Notes: generated from the sequence alone by a model not told the origin. Positions 6,293-14,655 are shown, counted from the first letter of the stretch. The stretch: DNA of 23,522 nucleotides from JAHFJA01 sp964357385 (GCA_964357385.1 CAYHKW010000009.1:1-23522), one strand, 5' to 3'. Translations and numbers: made by a program.

Positions 6293-8188
6293 ATGCTATT
6301 CAAAACAAAAAAATCTGAGACGGTGCAATCCTCTCGAGGTATAGAATCTATCTACAGTACTCTGGGGCAGCAGGAGGGGATGACCGCCATAGTAAAACCA
6401 ACAAATAATGGAAAGAAATTGTGGATTATTGCTGCTTTGTTATTTCTTGCGGTAAGTGCGAGTGCAGCATGGCTCGGATCTCAAATATTTAGCACTAACA
6501 AAGAGTTTCAAGAAGAACGAGTATCTATAAAAATGGACGGTCCGCGGACCGTTGCTTCAAGCGAAGAAGTTATTTACACCATCACGTACCATAATGATGA
6601 TCCTAATCCCATGACTAAGGTGGTTATTACCGCCGAGTACCCCCAAGGATTTAGTGTGATTTCTACCGAACCCGCTGCCAATAATGATCTCAATAATCGC
6701 TGGGAACAGGAGTTTTTGAAAACAGGAGAGACGGGGACCATTACCATAAAGGGGCAATTGAGGGGGGATGAAGGTCAAGAACAGGCACTTAAAGCAATGA
6801 TCACCTACGTACCGGCTAATTTTAATTCTCCATTTAGCCAAGAAGATACCTTGTTGGTTACCGTACAATCATCACTTCTTAATATACAACTCAATGGTCC
6901 GCAACAGGCAAACCCTGGCGATGAAGTGCAGTATGAGATTACCTATGATGATTTTGGTGCGATATATAAAAAAGATGACGTACAATTGCGTCTTAACTAT
7001 CCCAAAGGATTTGCATTTAAAGAGTCGAATCCTAAGGCAGATTTTGGACAAGATGTTTGGACAGCAGCGACCTTGCTTAATGGCATTGATCCTAATACAA
7101 AACAAGGAAGCGTGAAGGTGAATGGTGTTTTTAATTCCGAAACACCCTCAGGAGAGGTTGAGTTGGGAGCGATGTTTGGGTATGGTCATGACGACACGTT
7201 CACTCCTGAAAAAAATGAACATTTCTCAACGGAAATCACGAACGGAGATTTTATCCTTCGTTTACAGATAAATAACACCCAAACAAATCCAGTAGTAAAT
7301 GTTGGTGAGCCGATTACCGTCGTTCTTGATTATGAAAACAAGGGGAAATATCCGCTTTCAGATGTGACTCTTTCAACGACCCTCGATAGTCCCTTCATTG
7401 ATTGGGTAACACTCAAAGATAGTAAGTCTGCAGAATTTGAGCGGGATACCCTTACGTGGTCGCGAGGAAAAACATCTGCGCTGGCACGCGTTGCTCCGGG
7501 ATCAAAGGGGCAATTATCATTTAAGGTATCCATCGCGAAGAGCGAGGCTATTGTTAATCTTTTCAAAGGGGGTTTGGCTGATATCAATAACCCCCTGGCT
7601 TTTAACGCATCAGCAAAAGCAACCTACAAAGTAACCCCTTATGAGAATGCTCCGCCACTCGGAGATACTGTCGATATAAAAACAGGAGTAACGACTGTCA
7701 TGATCAATTCTGATCTCTCTCTTGACGCACAAGCCCGCTATTTTGATGATCAAAAAACACCGGTGGGTTCTGGCCCTCTTCCTCCGCAGGTAGGTCAAAC
7801 AACCACTTATAGCATCTCGTGGAACCTTAACAATACTCTCCATGACCTTGACCAAATTCGTGTAACGACTATCCTACCTCCTGAAGTGACTTGGTCAAGC
7901 CATGAACGCGCGGACGTTGGCGCTATTCAGTACGACGCCGCGACACGGAGTGTTTCATGGGTTATCGATCGCATGTCAACATTGCAACCAGTATTGACCG
8001 CTGATTTTACTGTTTCAATCACGCCGGGCGCCACCTATGTTCAAAAACTTATAACATTAACAGGAGATGCGGGGATCACCGCCCAAGATAGCATCAACCA
8101 CAGCAAGATTTCACTTAAACGTCCTCCTTTGACCACTAATCTTGATTTTGATCCAGTAGGGAAAGGTAAAGGATTAGTACAACCATAA
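6293..8188 (+). CDS. Single-helix surface protein with DUF11-like beta domains
   Basis: This 631-residue protein has a cytoplasmic N-terminus of about 42 residues, one transmembrane helix (KLWIIAALLFLAVSASAAWL, about 43-62) and a long exterior part made of repeated beta-sandwich-like units. The units carry the phrases VIYTITYHN, VQYEITYDD, ITVVLDYENKG and TTYSISWNLNN, each followed by a strand such as VVITAEYPQGFSV or VRVTTILPPEVTW. This pattern, a Y-x-I-x-Y/W strand then a rise to a pro-rich strand, is that of DUF11/CARDB-like domains found in bacterial surface proteins. About four units can be counted. No catalytic motif or sortase signal is visible. It lies 3 bases after the DUF4012 gene and 1 base before cysS. 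The domain family call is by eye and moderate. Confidence 0.75.
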   Translation: MLFKTKKSETVQSSRGIESIYSTLGQQEGMTAIVKPTNNGKKLWIIAALLFLAVSASAAWLGSQIFSTNKEFQEERVSIKMDGPRTVASSEEVIYTITYHNDDPNPMTKVVITAEYPQGFSVISTEPAANNDLNNRWEQEFLKTGETGTITIKGQLRGDEGQEQALKAMITYVPANFNSPFSQEDTLLVTVQSSLLNIQLNGPQQANPGDEVQYEITYDDFGAIYKKDDVQLRLNYPKGFAFKESNPKADFGQDVWTAATLLNGIDPNTKQGSVKVNGVFNSETPSGEVELGAMFGYGHDDTFTPEKNEHFSTEITNGDFILRLQINNTQTNPVVNVGEPITVVLDYENKGKYPLSDVTLSTTLDSPFIDWVTLKDSKSAEFERDTLTWSRGKTSALARVAPGSKGQLSFKVSIAKSEAIVNLFKGGLADINNPLAFNASAKATYKVTPYENAPPLGDTVDIKTGVTTVMINSDLSLDAQARYFDDQKTPVGSGPLPPQVGQTTTYSISWNLNNTLHDLDQIRVTTILPPEVTWSSHERADVGAIQYDAATRSVSWVIDRMSTLQPVLTADFTVSITPGATYVQKLITLTGDAGITAQDSINHSKISLKRPPLTTNLDFDPVGKGKGLVQP

Positions 8189-8189
8189 T

Positions 8190-9638
8190 ATGCTTCGAAT
8201 ATTTAATACCGCAACAGGAAAAAAGGAAGAGTTTTCACCCATCTCAAAAAAGGAAGTGGGGATGTATAGTTGTGGACTGACGGTCTATGATTACGCCCAT
8301 CTTGGACATGGTCGTAAGTATGTTGGTGATGATGTTATCCGTCGTGCATTGTCATACTTTGGCTACACCGTTAACCATGTTCAAAATGTTACCGATGTAG
8401 GCCATCTAGTGTCGGATGAGGATGAAGGTCAGGATAAAATGGAAAAAGGAGCGCTCAAACACGGAAAGACAGTCTGGGAAGTGGCTGAATATTTTACTGA
8501 TCAGCTTTATACTTCAATGGATGCTCTTAATATCCTGCGTCCTACAACTATATGCAAAGCAACTGAACATATCCCGGAACAAATTGATTTAGTGCAAACA
8601 CTCATAGATAAAGGTTTTGCGTACGATACGCCCGAAGCAGTATATTTTGATATTGAACAATTTCCTGCATATGGCGCGTTGGTCTGTCAAAAACTAGAGG
8701 ATAAAAAAAATGCAGTGCGCGAAGAAATAGAAACAGGGAGTTATAAAAAAAATCCCCATGATTTTGTATTATGGTTCAAGAGGGTGGGGCATTTCAAGGA
8801 TCACATCATGCACTGGCCCAGTCCTTGGGGGGATGGATTTCCTGGGTGGCACATTGAGTGTTCAGCGATGAGTATGAAATACCTAGGTGAGACGTTTGAT
8901 ATTCATACCGGCGGGATTGACCTTATTCCGGTCCATCATACCAATGAAATCGCTCAAAGCGAGGCGGCAACCGGAAAGTCGTTTGTGCATTATTGGGTTC
9001 ATCACGCATTTTTAACGGTTGATGGTAGCAAGATGGCAAAAAGCGTGGGTAATTACTACACCGTTAGTGACGTGTTGGAAAAAGGGTTTGACCCTATCGT
9101 ATTGCGTTTTTTTTACCTTTCCGCGCATTACCGACAACAACTTAATTTTACATGGGAAGCATTGCAGGCGAGCCAGGCGGGATACAAGACGCTCTGCAAT
9201 TTGATTCGCTCTATCCTTGATAAGAAAGATGCCGCCTTGTCTACGGAAATAAGTCCGTTAGCACAGGATATTATTGATGTCATGCGCCAACAATGGATCG
9301 ATGCAATTTCTGATGACTTTAATATGCCCCAGGTGGTCGCCGTATTATTTGAATTTCTCAAACGAGTAAAAGAAGAAAAAGAATTATCAGGAGCGGACTA
9401 TGCTGCGCTCTATAATGAAATTATCGTGTTGGACGGTATTCTTGGTCTCAAGCTTGATCATGTGAAATTATCCGAAAAAATTGATGTGCCTGACCATATT
9501 CATGCATTAGTACAACGCCGTGAAACTGCTCGAAGAGAAAAAGACTGGAGCGAATCAGATGTGCTCCGTGATGAGATCGCTACACAAGGATTTGTCGTTG
9601 AAGACACCCCCGAAGGTCCTGTTGTTCGTGCGCTATGA
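8190..9638 (+). CDS. cysS: Cysteinyl-tRNA synthetase
   Basis: This class I synthetase charges tRNA-Cys. The 482-residue length is normal. C28 in MYSCGLTVYDYAHLGHG is the first zinc ligand, and HLGH (37-40) is the HIGH signature. WHIECSAMS and HTGGIDLIPVHHTNEIAQSEA supply the other zinc ligands (Cys, His, Glu). KMAKS at 281-285 is the KMSKS loop with Ala in place of Ser. The segment NVTDVGHLVSDEDEGQDKM replaces the shorter DVDDKI-type motif of E. coli, an insertion also known in other bacterial CysRS. It starts 1 base after the previous stop (TAATATG), and its own TGA stop overlaps the next ATG in ATGA, so it is embedded in an envelope operon. Confidence 0.97.
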   Translation: MLRIFNTATGKKEEFSPISKKEVGMYSCGLTVYDYAHLGHGRKYVGDDVIRRALSYFGYTVNHVQNVTDVGHLVSDEDEGQDKMEKGALKHGKTVWEVAEYFTDQLYTSMDALNILRPTTICKATEHIPEQIDLVQTLIDKGFAYDTPEAVYFDIEQFPAYGALVCQKLEDKKNAVREEIETGSYKKNPHDFVLWFKRVGHFKDHIMHWPSPWGDGFPGWHIECSAMSMKYLGETFDIHTGGIDLIPVHHTNEIAQSEAATGKSFVHYWVHHAFLTVDGSKMAKSVGNYYTVSDVLEKGFDPIVLRFFYLSAHYRQQLNFTWEALQASQAGYKTLCNLIRSILDKKDAALSTEISPLAQDIIDVMRQQWIDAISDDFNMPQVVAVLFEFLKRVKEEKELSGADYAALYNEIIVLDGILGLKLDHVKLSEKIDVPDHIHALVQRRETARREKDWSESDVLRDEIATQGFVVEDTPEGPVVRAL

Positions 9639-10672
9639 TTTATATTCTTATCGGTCTCATTACCTTTTTGATAAGCGTCGCGTGTACGACACTTGTGCGC
9701 ACATTGGCAACAAAATTATCCATCACCGACAAGCCAGGAGACAAGCGAAAAATTCACACTAAGCCAATCCCACTGTGGGGAGGCCTTGCGATCTACACGG
9801 CAATGTGGGGGAGTGTGTTTCTGTATACCATACTTGCTCCTGCACATTTTCCTGATATTATCGGACGACATGTCGAACATTCTGATTTGTTGTTTGCTGC
9901 TTTGGGAGGATTATTGATTCTTGTTGGGGGCATGCTTGATGATGTATACAATCTCAAACCGTGGCAGCAAATCATTTGGCCGATTGCGGCGGCTTGCATT
10001 ATTGTAAGTGCGGGGATTGGTATAGAACATGTATCAAACCCGCTCGGAGGCACAATCGAGTTAGGGGGATGGTCATCAGTGGTTACCTTTATGTGGCTCA
10101 TGGTGGTGATGTATACGACCAAATTCCTTGATGGTCTTGATGGGCTCGTGTCAGGTATGACGGTTATCAACGCCGTCATTATCGCCGTACTCAGCCTTTT
10201 CTTTTTTATAAATATCCCTACAGCGATATTGGCAGTCATCATCGCATCTGCCTATGCGGGATTTTTGGTATTCAACTTCAATCCGGCTTCGATATTTCTC
10301 GGTGAGTCGGGGAGCCTCTTGGCAGGATATTTTTTGGGAATTTTGGCAATCATTTCCGGTGCAAAGCTTGCAACGACCATGTTAATTCTTGGTATTCCGA
10401 TTCTTGATGCCGTATGGGTGATTAGTCGCCGTATGTTTATCGAGCGCCGTTCGCCGTTTCAGGCTGATCGCAAGCACATTCACTTTCGTTTGTTGGATGC
10501 CGGCCTTTCACAGCGACAAGCAGTGCTCGTGTTATATATATTTGCCAGTATCTTTGGTGTTGCAGCGTTATTTCTTCAAAGCACACAGAAGTTGATCGGA
10601 GTGTTTGTGCTTATTGGAGTCATGGTTGTGTTAGGGGTTGGGGTTACGATGAAAGGAAAAACGGAGAATTAA
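9635..10672 (+). CDS. WecA/TagO-like polyprenyl-phosphate sugar-1-phosphate transferase
   Basis: The 345-residue, multi-pass protein belongs to the MraY/WecA/TagO family. These enzymes transfer a sugar 1-phosphate (usually GlcNAc-1-P) from a UDP-sugar to undecaprenyl phosphate at the inner membrane face, starting glycan or teichoic-acid-like polymers. Visible motifs are DKPGDKRKIHTKPIPLWGG (32-50), LDDVYNLKP with D102-D103, FLDGLDGL (164-171), NFNPASIFLGESGS (214-227) and HIHFRLLDAGLS (281-292). The Asp normally found in the FMGDxGS motif is Glu (E224), and the usual H-x-H-H is H-I-H-F. Length and the HIHFRLL segment favour WecA/TagO over MraY. Its ATG overlaps the cysS stop. Carrier lipid would come from UppS encoded upstream. 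The sugar substrate is unknown. Confidence 0.9.
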   Translation: MIYILIGLITFLISVACTTLVRTLATKLSITDKPGDKRKIHTKPIPLWGGLAIYTAMWGSVFLYTILAPAHFPDIIGRHVEHSDLLFAALGGLLILVGGMLDDVYNLKPWQQIIWPIAAACIIVSAGIGIEHVSNPLGGTIELGGWSSVVTFMWLMVVMYTTKFLDGLDGLVSGMTVINAVIIAVLSLFFFINIPTAILAVIIASAYAGFLVFNFNPASIFLGESGSLLAGYFLGILAIISGAKLATTMLILGIPILDAVWVISRRMFIERRSPFQADRKHIHFRLLDAGLSQRQAVLVLYIFASIFGVAALFLQSTQKLIGVFVLIGVMVVLGVGVTMKGKTEN

Positions 10673-10710
10673 AAAAGAACTCCTATATTTCGGAGCCCTT
10701 TCTTTTTTTG
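10671..10710. terminator. Shared terminator between convergent genes
   Basis: GAACTCC (10677-10683) faces GGAGCCC (10692-10698). Read on the minus strand it is GGGCTCC-loop-GGAGTTC followed by TTTTTT, a good terminator with two G-U pairs. On the plus strand the core CTCC/GGAG is followed by CTTTCTTTTTTT. It probably serves both the wecA-like operon and the minus-strand gene. Confidence 0.65.
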
Positions 10711-10711
10711 A

Positions 10712-11326
10712 TTACTTTTTTTCCTCCTTTTTCTTTATTGTAATTTCATTACTCCCGCTATAATAACTGTTCCTGTGATATGAAACAGAATTGCCATTAT
10801 TATCGGTCTCAGTCTCTTCAACACTATTATTATAACTTGTATTTTTTGAGAATATTTCTCCTTCTGGAATACAAGGGAGATATTCAAGTTCCCCCTTTTT
10901 ATAGGGACATGGATTTTTTGGTGTTGCGGTTGGCTTAGGAATAACCGCCACTACTGATGTTCCAGTACCTGATGAACCTGAAGAGCTTGATGAACTACCG
11001 CTTGCTTCATCTGCAGGAAGTGCAGATACTTCGACAACAGGACTTGCTGATGCACTAGGCTCAACAGTTGCCTGTGGTAGTTCCACATTCTCACTAAGAG
11101 CCTGTGGAACTACGTCCGTAGCAATAGCTTTCTGTAATCCTTTCTTTTTTGGGGCAAAGGATACATTAGCATTAAGGTTCCTTGTTAAGGTATCAACTGT
11201 TGGTATGGGGTTTTGACTCCCACAACCAGTACCTGCAAGGCCAAATACGAGAATAAGTCCAAGTGAAAGGCCTGTTTTTACGAGGCTTTTTTGTGATTTT
11301 GAGGTTTTTGTTTTAAGATTCAGCAT
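10712..11326 (-). CDS. Exported serine-rich hypothetical protein
   Basis: I do not recognise this 204-residue protein. The N-terminus is basic (KTKTSKSQKSLVK), then has a hydrophobic stretch GLSLGLILVFGLAG ending TGCGS, so it is exported. C35 could be a lipid-attachment cysteine, but Gly at -3 is a poor lipobox fit. The mature part is low complexity: a Pro/Ala/Val region, a Ser/Gly run near 109-124, an isolated KNPCPYKKGELEYLPCIPEGE segment with two cysteines that might form a disulfide, and a polar C-terminus ending KKKEEKK. A strong AGGAGG (11342-11337) stands 10 bases before the ATG and a near-consensus promoter precedes it, so it may be well expressed. It is monocistronic and convergent with the wecA-like operon. 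Confidence 0.75.
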   Translation of the reverse strand: MLNLKTKTSKSQKSLVKTGLSLGLILVFGLAGTGCGSQNPIPTVDTLTRNLNANVSFAPKKKGLQKAIATDVVPQALSENVELPQATVEPSASASPVVEVSALPADEASGSSSSSSGSSGTGTSVVAVIPKPTATPKNPCPYKKGELEYLPCIPEGEIFSKNTSYNNSVEETETDNNGNSVSYHRNSYYSGSNEITIKKKEEKK

Positions 11327-11373
11327 GGCTGCCGAACCTCCTTTCTTTTTTAATTGTAATATTACTTACAAAC

Positions 11374-11402
11374 ACTATAGCATACTTATCGTATTTTGTC
11401 AA
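11374..11402 (-). promoter_or_regulatory. Consensus promoter of the serine-rich exported protein
   Basis: On the minus strand TTGACA (11402-11397) and TATAGT (11379-11374) are separated by exactly 17 bases. It is divergent from the rplU promoter about 47 bases away. Confidence 0.75.
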
Positions 11403-11448
11403 GTATCTTGCGGACAAACTAGTTAAAACCCTTATTCTTACGGCACTC

Positions 11449-11476
11449 TTTACAAACTCTGAAAGCTTGCTATACT
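11449..11476 (+). promoter_or_regulatory. Promoter of rplU
   Basis: TTTACA (11449-11454) and TATACT (11471-11476) have a 16-base spacer. The predicted leader to the ATG at 11509 is about 26 bases and has no Shine-Dalgarno site. Confidence 0.65.
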
Positions 11477-11508
11477 AATGCAATACATGAATTTTCTTAT
11501 AAATACGT

Positions 11509-11823
11509 ATGTTCGCAGTCATTCAAACAGGAGGAAAACAATATCTGGTAAAACAAGGCGATACGCTTGAGATTGAAAAAATCGAGGGTGAACCTTCAAA
11601 AGAGGTTGTTTTTGATCAGGTTTTTCTCAAAAGCGATGCAGAAGGTAACGATATGACCCTTGGCATGCCTGCTATCGAAGGTGTTTCGGTAAAGGCAACT
11701 ATTGTCGAGCAGGGCAGGGGAGAGAAGATCGATATCATCAAATACAAGCCAAAAGTGCGTTATCGCCGCAAAAATGGCCATCGCCAGCCATTTACCAAAG
11801 TTCAGATTACATCAATCGCGTAA
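11509..11823 (+). CDS. rplU: 50S ribosomal protein L21
   Basis: L21 is a 23S rRNA-binding protein of the large subunit. The 104-residue sequence begins MFAVIQTGGKQYLVKQGD, with the family G-G-K-Q-Y motif. It ends with the basic tail YKPKVRYRRKNGHRQPFTKVQI, matching the L21 signature (K-x-K-x-x-Y-x-R-x-x-G-H-R-Q). Length is typical. It has its own promoter and terminator. The usual downstream partner rpmA (L27), and obgE after it, are not here, so the common rplU-rpmA operon is broken in this genome. Confidence 0.97.
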   Translation: MFAVIQTGGKQYLVKQGDTLEIEKIEGEPSKEVVFDQVFLKSDAEGNDMTLGMPAIEGVSVKATIVEQGRGEKIDIIKYKPKVRYRRKNGHRQPFTKVQITSIA

Positions 11824-11831
11824 GAGAATAG

Positions 11832-11855
11832 AAAGCCCCGAAAGGGGCTTTTGTG
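11832..11855 (+). terminator. Terminator of rplU
   Basis: AAAGCCCC (11832-11839), a GAAA tetraloop and GGGGCTTT (11844-11851) form an 8-bp stem followed by T residues. Confidence 0.88.
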
Positions 11856-11866
11856 GTGGGTGTTGA

Positions 11867-11895
11867 TTGACAAAAGGAATATTCTAGTGTATGGT
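11867..11895 (+). promoter_or_regulatory. Promoter of the 200-residue orphan gene
   Basis: A perfect -35 TTGACA (11867-11872) and TATGGT (11890-11895) have a 17-base spacer. The start is predicted near 11902. Confidence 0.65.
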
Positions 11896-11941
11896 AGCGA
11901 CACTACATTGAAATTTAAATATGGTTCAGGAGGACTAATAG

Positions 11942-12544
11942 ATGGAAGAAAAATCTCTTATAACGAAATCTGTATTTTTAACGGAAGAACTATCAGGTGA
12001 GTATAAACTCAGGTTTGATTTAAAAAACGACATTGAATTGGAAATATGTATGTTCTCGTGGAGAGAAATGCGTTGGTTTTTTAGCTACTCTCAAATCATC
12101 AAAGATACAACAAAGGTTGGTGCAAAGCCTGACTTTGTGAATAAAATAAAGTTGAACGTCGATTATATAGACGGAATTGCGCAAAAAATAGATGTATCAA
12201 TGGAAATGATCTGGCCAGAACGGCGCGGACAGAGGAGTTACCTTGGGGTTGATATTTCACCTGGTTCAAAATTATTTATCGAATTAAGTTATTCAAAAAT
12301 GAAAGAAGGCGAAGGGGAATATTTCAAGCTACTGACGATGGAAGCTACACCTGGTGGTAGTATAGATATATCAAAGATAGAACCTAATACGCAAGAGCTT
12401 GGATTAATGAATGCGGTTGAGCTACCATTTGTCATCAGTACAAGAATTCCTCTTGAATATGGGGTATATAACATACCATTCTTAGATAGCAAAAAACATA
12501 AAAGGGAATTTGAGGTACGTAAATCAATAATAAAGATTTATTAA
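11942..12544 (+). CDS. Orphan hypothetical protein, 200 residues
   Basis: I do not recognise this protein. It is 200 residues, has no signal peptide or membrane helix and no cysteine-rich or nucleotide-binding motif. It alternates strand-like segments (KLRFDLKNDIELEICMF, VNKIKLNVDYIDGIAQKI, KLFIELSYSKM) with few helices, so an all-beta cytoplasmic fold is plausible. The C-terminal half has PFVISTRIPLEYGVYNIPF. It has its own promoter, an AGGAGG at 11928-11933 with 8 bases to the ATG, and a terminator, so it is a stand-alone unit between rplU and recR. A five-codon reading frame (ATG 11921 to TAA 11938) precedes it and contains the Shine-Dalgarno sequence. It may be lineage-specific. Confidence 0.75.
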   Translation: MEEKSLITKSVFLTEELSGEYKLRFDLKNDIELEICMFSWREMRWFFSYSQIIKDTTKVGAKPDFVNKIKLNVDYIDGIAQKIDVSMEMIWPERRGQRSYLGVDISPGSKLFIELSYSKMKEGEGEYFKLLTMEATPGGSIDISKIEPNTQELGLMNAVELPFVISTRIPLEYGVYNIPFLDSKKHKREFEVRKSIIKIY

Positions 12545-12562
12545 ATAAGAACGCTAATGAAT

Positions 12563-12601
12563 AAAAGAGCCCACAGAATCAATATCTGTAAGCTCTTTTT
12601 T
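12563..12601. terminator. Bidirectional terminator between the orphan gene and recR
   Basis: AAAAGAGC (12563-12570) pairs with GCTCTTTT (12592-12599), with an inner ACAG/CTGT stem. T runs lie on the correct side for both strands, so it can end both convergent genes. Confidence 0.75.
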
Positions 12602-12619
12602 ATTTCTCAGCTATATTTC

Positions 12620-13222
12620 CTATACCTCCCTCCGTGCTTTAATCGCATCTGCCAGCGTAATCTCATCTGCATATTCGATGTCTGCCCCGCGAGGAAGGCC
12701 ACGGGCAAGGCGGGTCAGTTTCATGCCATAGGGCATCAGTAGTTTGTAGAGATACAGCCCTGTTGATTCTCCTTCAAGGTCAGGATTAAACGCCAAGATG
12801 ACTTCTTTGATCTTTGTATCGGATCGAGTGATTCGTTCAACCAACTCTTTGATACGGAGTTTGTCAGGGGTGATACCATCTAGGATGTTCACATTGCCCC
12901 CCAGCACGTGATACGTGCCCCTATACTCGCCAGTACGCTCAAATGCCCCCACTTCATGGCTGAACGCTACCACACAGATCGTTTCTTGGTCTCGGTTGGG
13001 ATCAGTGCAGGTTGCGCAGGGTGTTTTTTCTGCGTAATTAAAACAGACGCGACACAGGAGGATCGAATCGTGAAGTTCCATTAATGCGCGGGCAAAACGA
13101 ATGACGTCGGCCTGGGGCTGGCGGAGTAAATAAAATACAAAGCGCTGTGCTGTTTTTTCTCCGATGCCCGGAAAACGGCTAAATTGATCAATAAGAAAAC
13201 GCAGGGGAGTGGGATATGCCAT
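12620..13222 (-). CDS. recR: Recombination protein RecR
   Basis: RecR works with RecO (and RecF) to load RecA at single-strand gaps. The 200-residue protein has the full family layout: a helix-hairpin-helix around RFPGIGEKTAQRFVFYLL (16-33), a four-cysteine zinc finger with C57, C60, C69 and C72 (CRVC and CATC), a Toprim domain starting at ETICVVAF, the HVLGGNVNILDGITPDKLRI segment, and EVILAFNPDLEGESTGLYLYKLL. Length is normal. The start codon is 8 bases beyond the dnaB stop on the same strand, so the two form a replication/repair unit. The common dnaX-recR pairing is not seen here. Confidence 0.97.
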   Translation of the reverse strand: MAYPTPLRFLIDQFSRFPGIGEKTAQRFVFYLLRQPQADVIRFARALMELHDSILLCRVCFNYAEKTPCATCTDPNRDQETICVVAFSHEVGAFERTGEYRGTYHVLGGNVNILDGITPDKLRIKELVERITRSDTKIKEVILAFNPDLEGESTGLYLYKLLMPYGMKLTRLARGLPRGADIEYADEITLADAIKARREV

Positions 13223-13230
13223 ATGATGGT

Positions 13231-14655
13231 TTACCCAAAGAGGTTAAAATCACCCGCCCCTCCGCCTCCGCTGGTCGCTTCTTCGTTGGAGTGTTGCTGG
13301 TCGAGATTACGGAAGCAGGCGCGGTTGGCATCAAAAAATACGTTTACTACGCCCGTAGGACCATTACGATGCTTTGCAATATGAATTTCAGCGGTGTACT
13401 TATCTTGGTCAGTAAGCTGGTCAGGTCGGTAGTTACGGTCAGCAGCTTTACGATAAATAAAGAGTACCACGTCAGCATCCTGTTCAATAGATCCTGATTC
13501 ACGAAGGTGAGCCATTTTCGGAATAGCCGGTTTGGAGAGCTCAACAGTACGATTGAGCTGTGAAAGAGCGATAAGGGGAACATCTAATTCACGGGCAATA
13601 CCTTTAAGACCGCGGCTGATTTCTGAAACTTCCTGGGTACGGCCATCATTGCCACCCGCACGGCCTTCCATGAGCTGCAAGTAATCGAGGATAATCAAGT
13701 CAAGACCATGCTCGCTTTTGAGACGACGTGCTTTGGTACGGATTTCCATGATGTTGGCCGAAGCAGTATCATCGATAAATATCTTAGCTTGAGAAAGTTG
13801 GTCAATGGCAGTGCCGATACGATTAAAATCATCAGAATCGGGACTGTCAGAGAGTTTCCCTGTACGCATTTTCCATAAGTCTACTCCCGCTTGAGCACAA
13901 ATCATACGGTCAACGAGCTGATCTTTGGACATTTCCAAACTGAAGAATCCGACCGACGCACCGCCCATAAGAGCGGCATTACGCGCAAGATCAAGAGCAA
14001 AGGATGTTTTACCTACACTGGGACGAGCAGCGAGAATGAGCAGATCAGAACGTTGCAATCCCGCAAGACTTTTATCAAGATCAATAAAACCAGTGGTGAT
14101 ACCGCGCAGCTTTCCTTTTTCTTTGTGCATTTCATCAATGCGCTCAAATGCATCAGTTAATACTTGACTAATCGGGGTAAATGCTTTTTTCATCAAACGT
14201 TGGGAAACACCAAACACGCTGCGCTCTGCACTATCAAGAGTAACTTCTACATCATTTTCTTCTTCAAACGACATTTTCATGATGTCTGATGCTGCCATTT
14301 GAAGCCGGCGAAGGGTAGATTTTTTTTGTACAATTTCTGCATAATGGACGACATTGCTTGAGGTAGGGACGCTGTTGGCAAGACCGATCAAATAGCTGCG
14401 CCCTCCGATCATTTCAAGCTGTTTTTTTTCGTCCAGGCGGTTTCCTAAACTCAAAAGGTCAATGGGGTCATGTTTGGCGTACAACTCTAACATGGCAGTA
14501 AAAATGATGCGGTGTATGTCTTTGTAGTAGTCCTCATCAGTGACCACGTCGGCGATCTTATGAATGGCTTCTTTGTCAATTAAAAGAGCGCCGAGAAGCG
14601 ATTGCTCAGCATCGACGCTGTGGGGAGGGATTCGATCAATCAGTCCAGTTGACAT
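13231..14655 (-). CDS. dnaB: Replicative DNA helicase DnaB
   Basis: DnaB is the hexameric 5'-3' helicase of the replication fork. From the ATG at 14655 the protein is 474 residues. The N-terminal domain begins STGLIDRIPPHSVDAEQSLLGALLID, the standard DnaB opening. The RecA-like C-terminal domain has Walker A RPSVGKTS with G215-K216-T217, Walker B LIILDYLQLM with D324, and the later RESGSIEQDADVVLFIYR segment with a conserved Arg. A longer frame from a TTG at 14685 adds ten residues that do not fit the family, so the ATG was chosen. No Shine-Dalgarno site is clear. Walker A has Val where Met is common, which is conservative. No intein was seen, although DnaB is a frequent intein site. recR follows. 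Confidence 0.97.
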   Translation of the reverse strand: MSTGLIDRIPPHSVDAEQSLLGALLIDKEAIHKIADVVTDEDYYKDIHRIIFTAMLELYAKHDPIDLLSLGNRLDEKKQLEMIGGRSYLIGLANSVPTSSNVVHYAEIVQKKSTLRRLQMAASDIMKMSFEEENDVEVTLDSAERSVFGVSQRLMKKAFTPISQVLTDAFERIDEMHKEKGKLRGITTGFIDLDKSLAGLQRSDLLILAARPSVGKTSFALDLARNAALMGGASVGFFSLEMSKDQLVDRMICAQAGVDLWKMRTGKLSDSPDSDDFNRIGTAIDQLSQAKIFIDDTASANIMEIRTKARRLKSEHGLDLIILDYLQLMEGRAGGNDGRTQEVSEISRGLKGIARELDVPLIALSQLNRTVELSKPAIPKMAHLRESGSIEQDADVVLFIYRKAADRNYRPDQLTDQDKYTAEIHIAKHRNGPTGVVNVFFDANRACFRNLDQQHSNEEATSGGGGAGDFNLFG

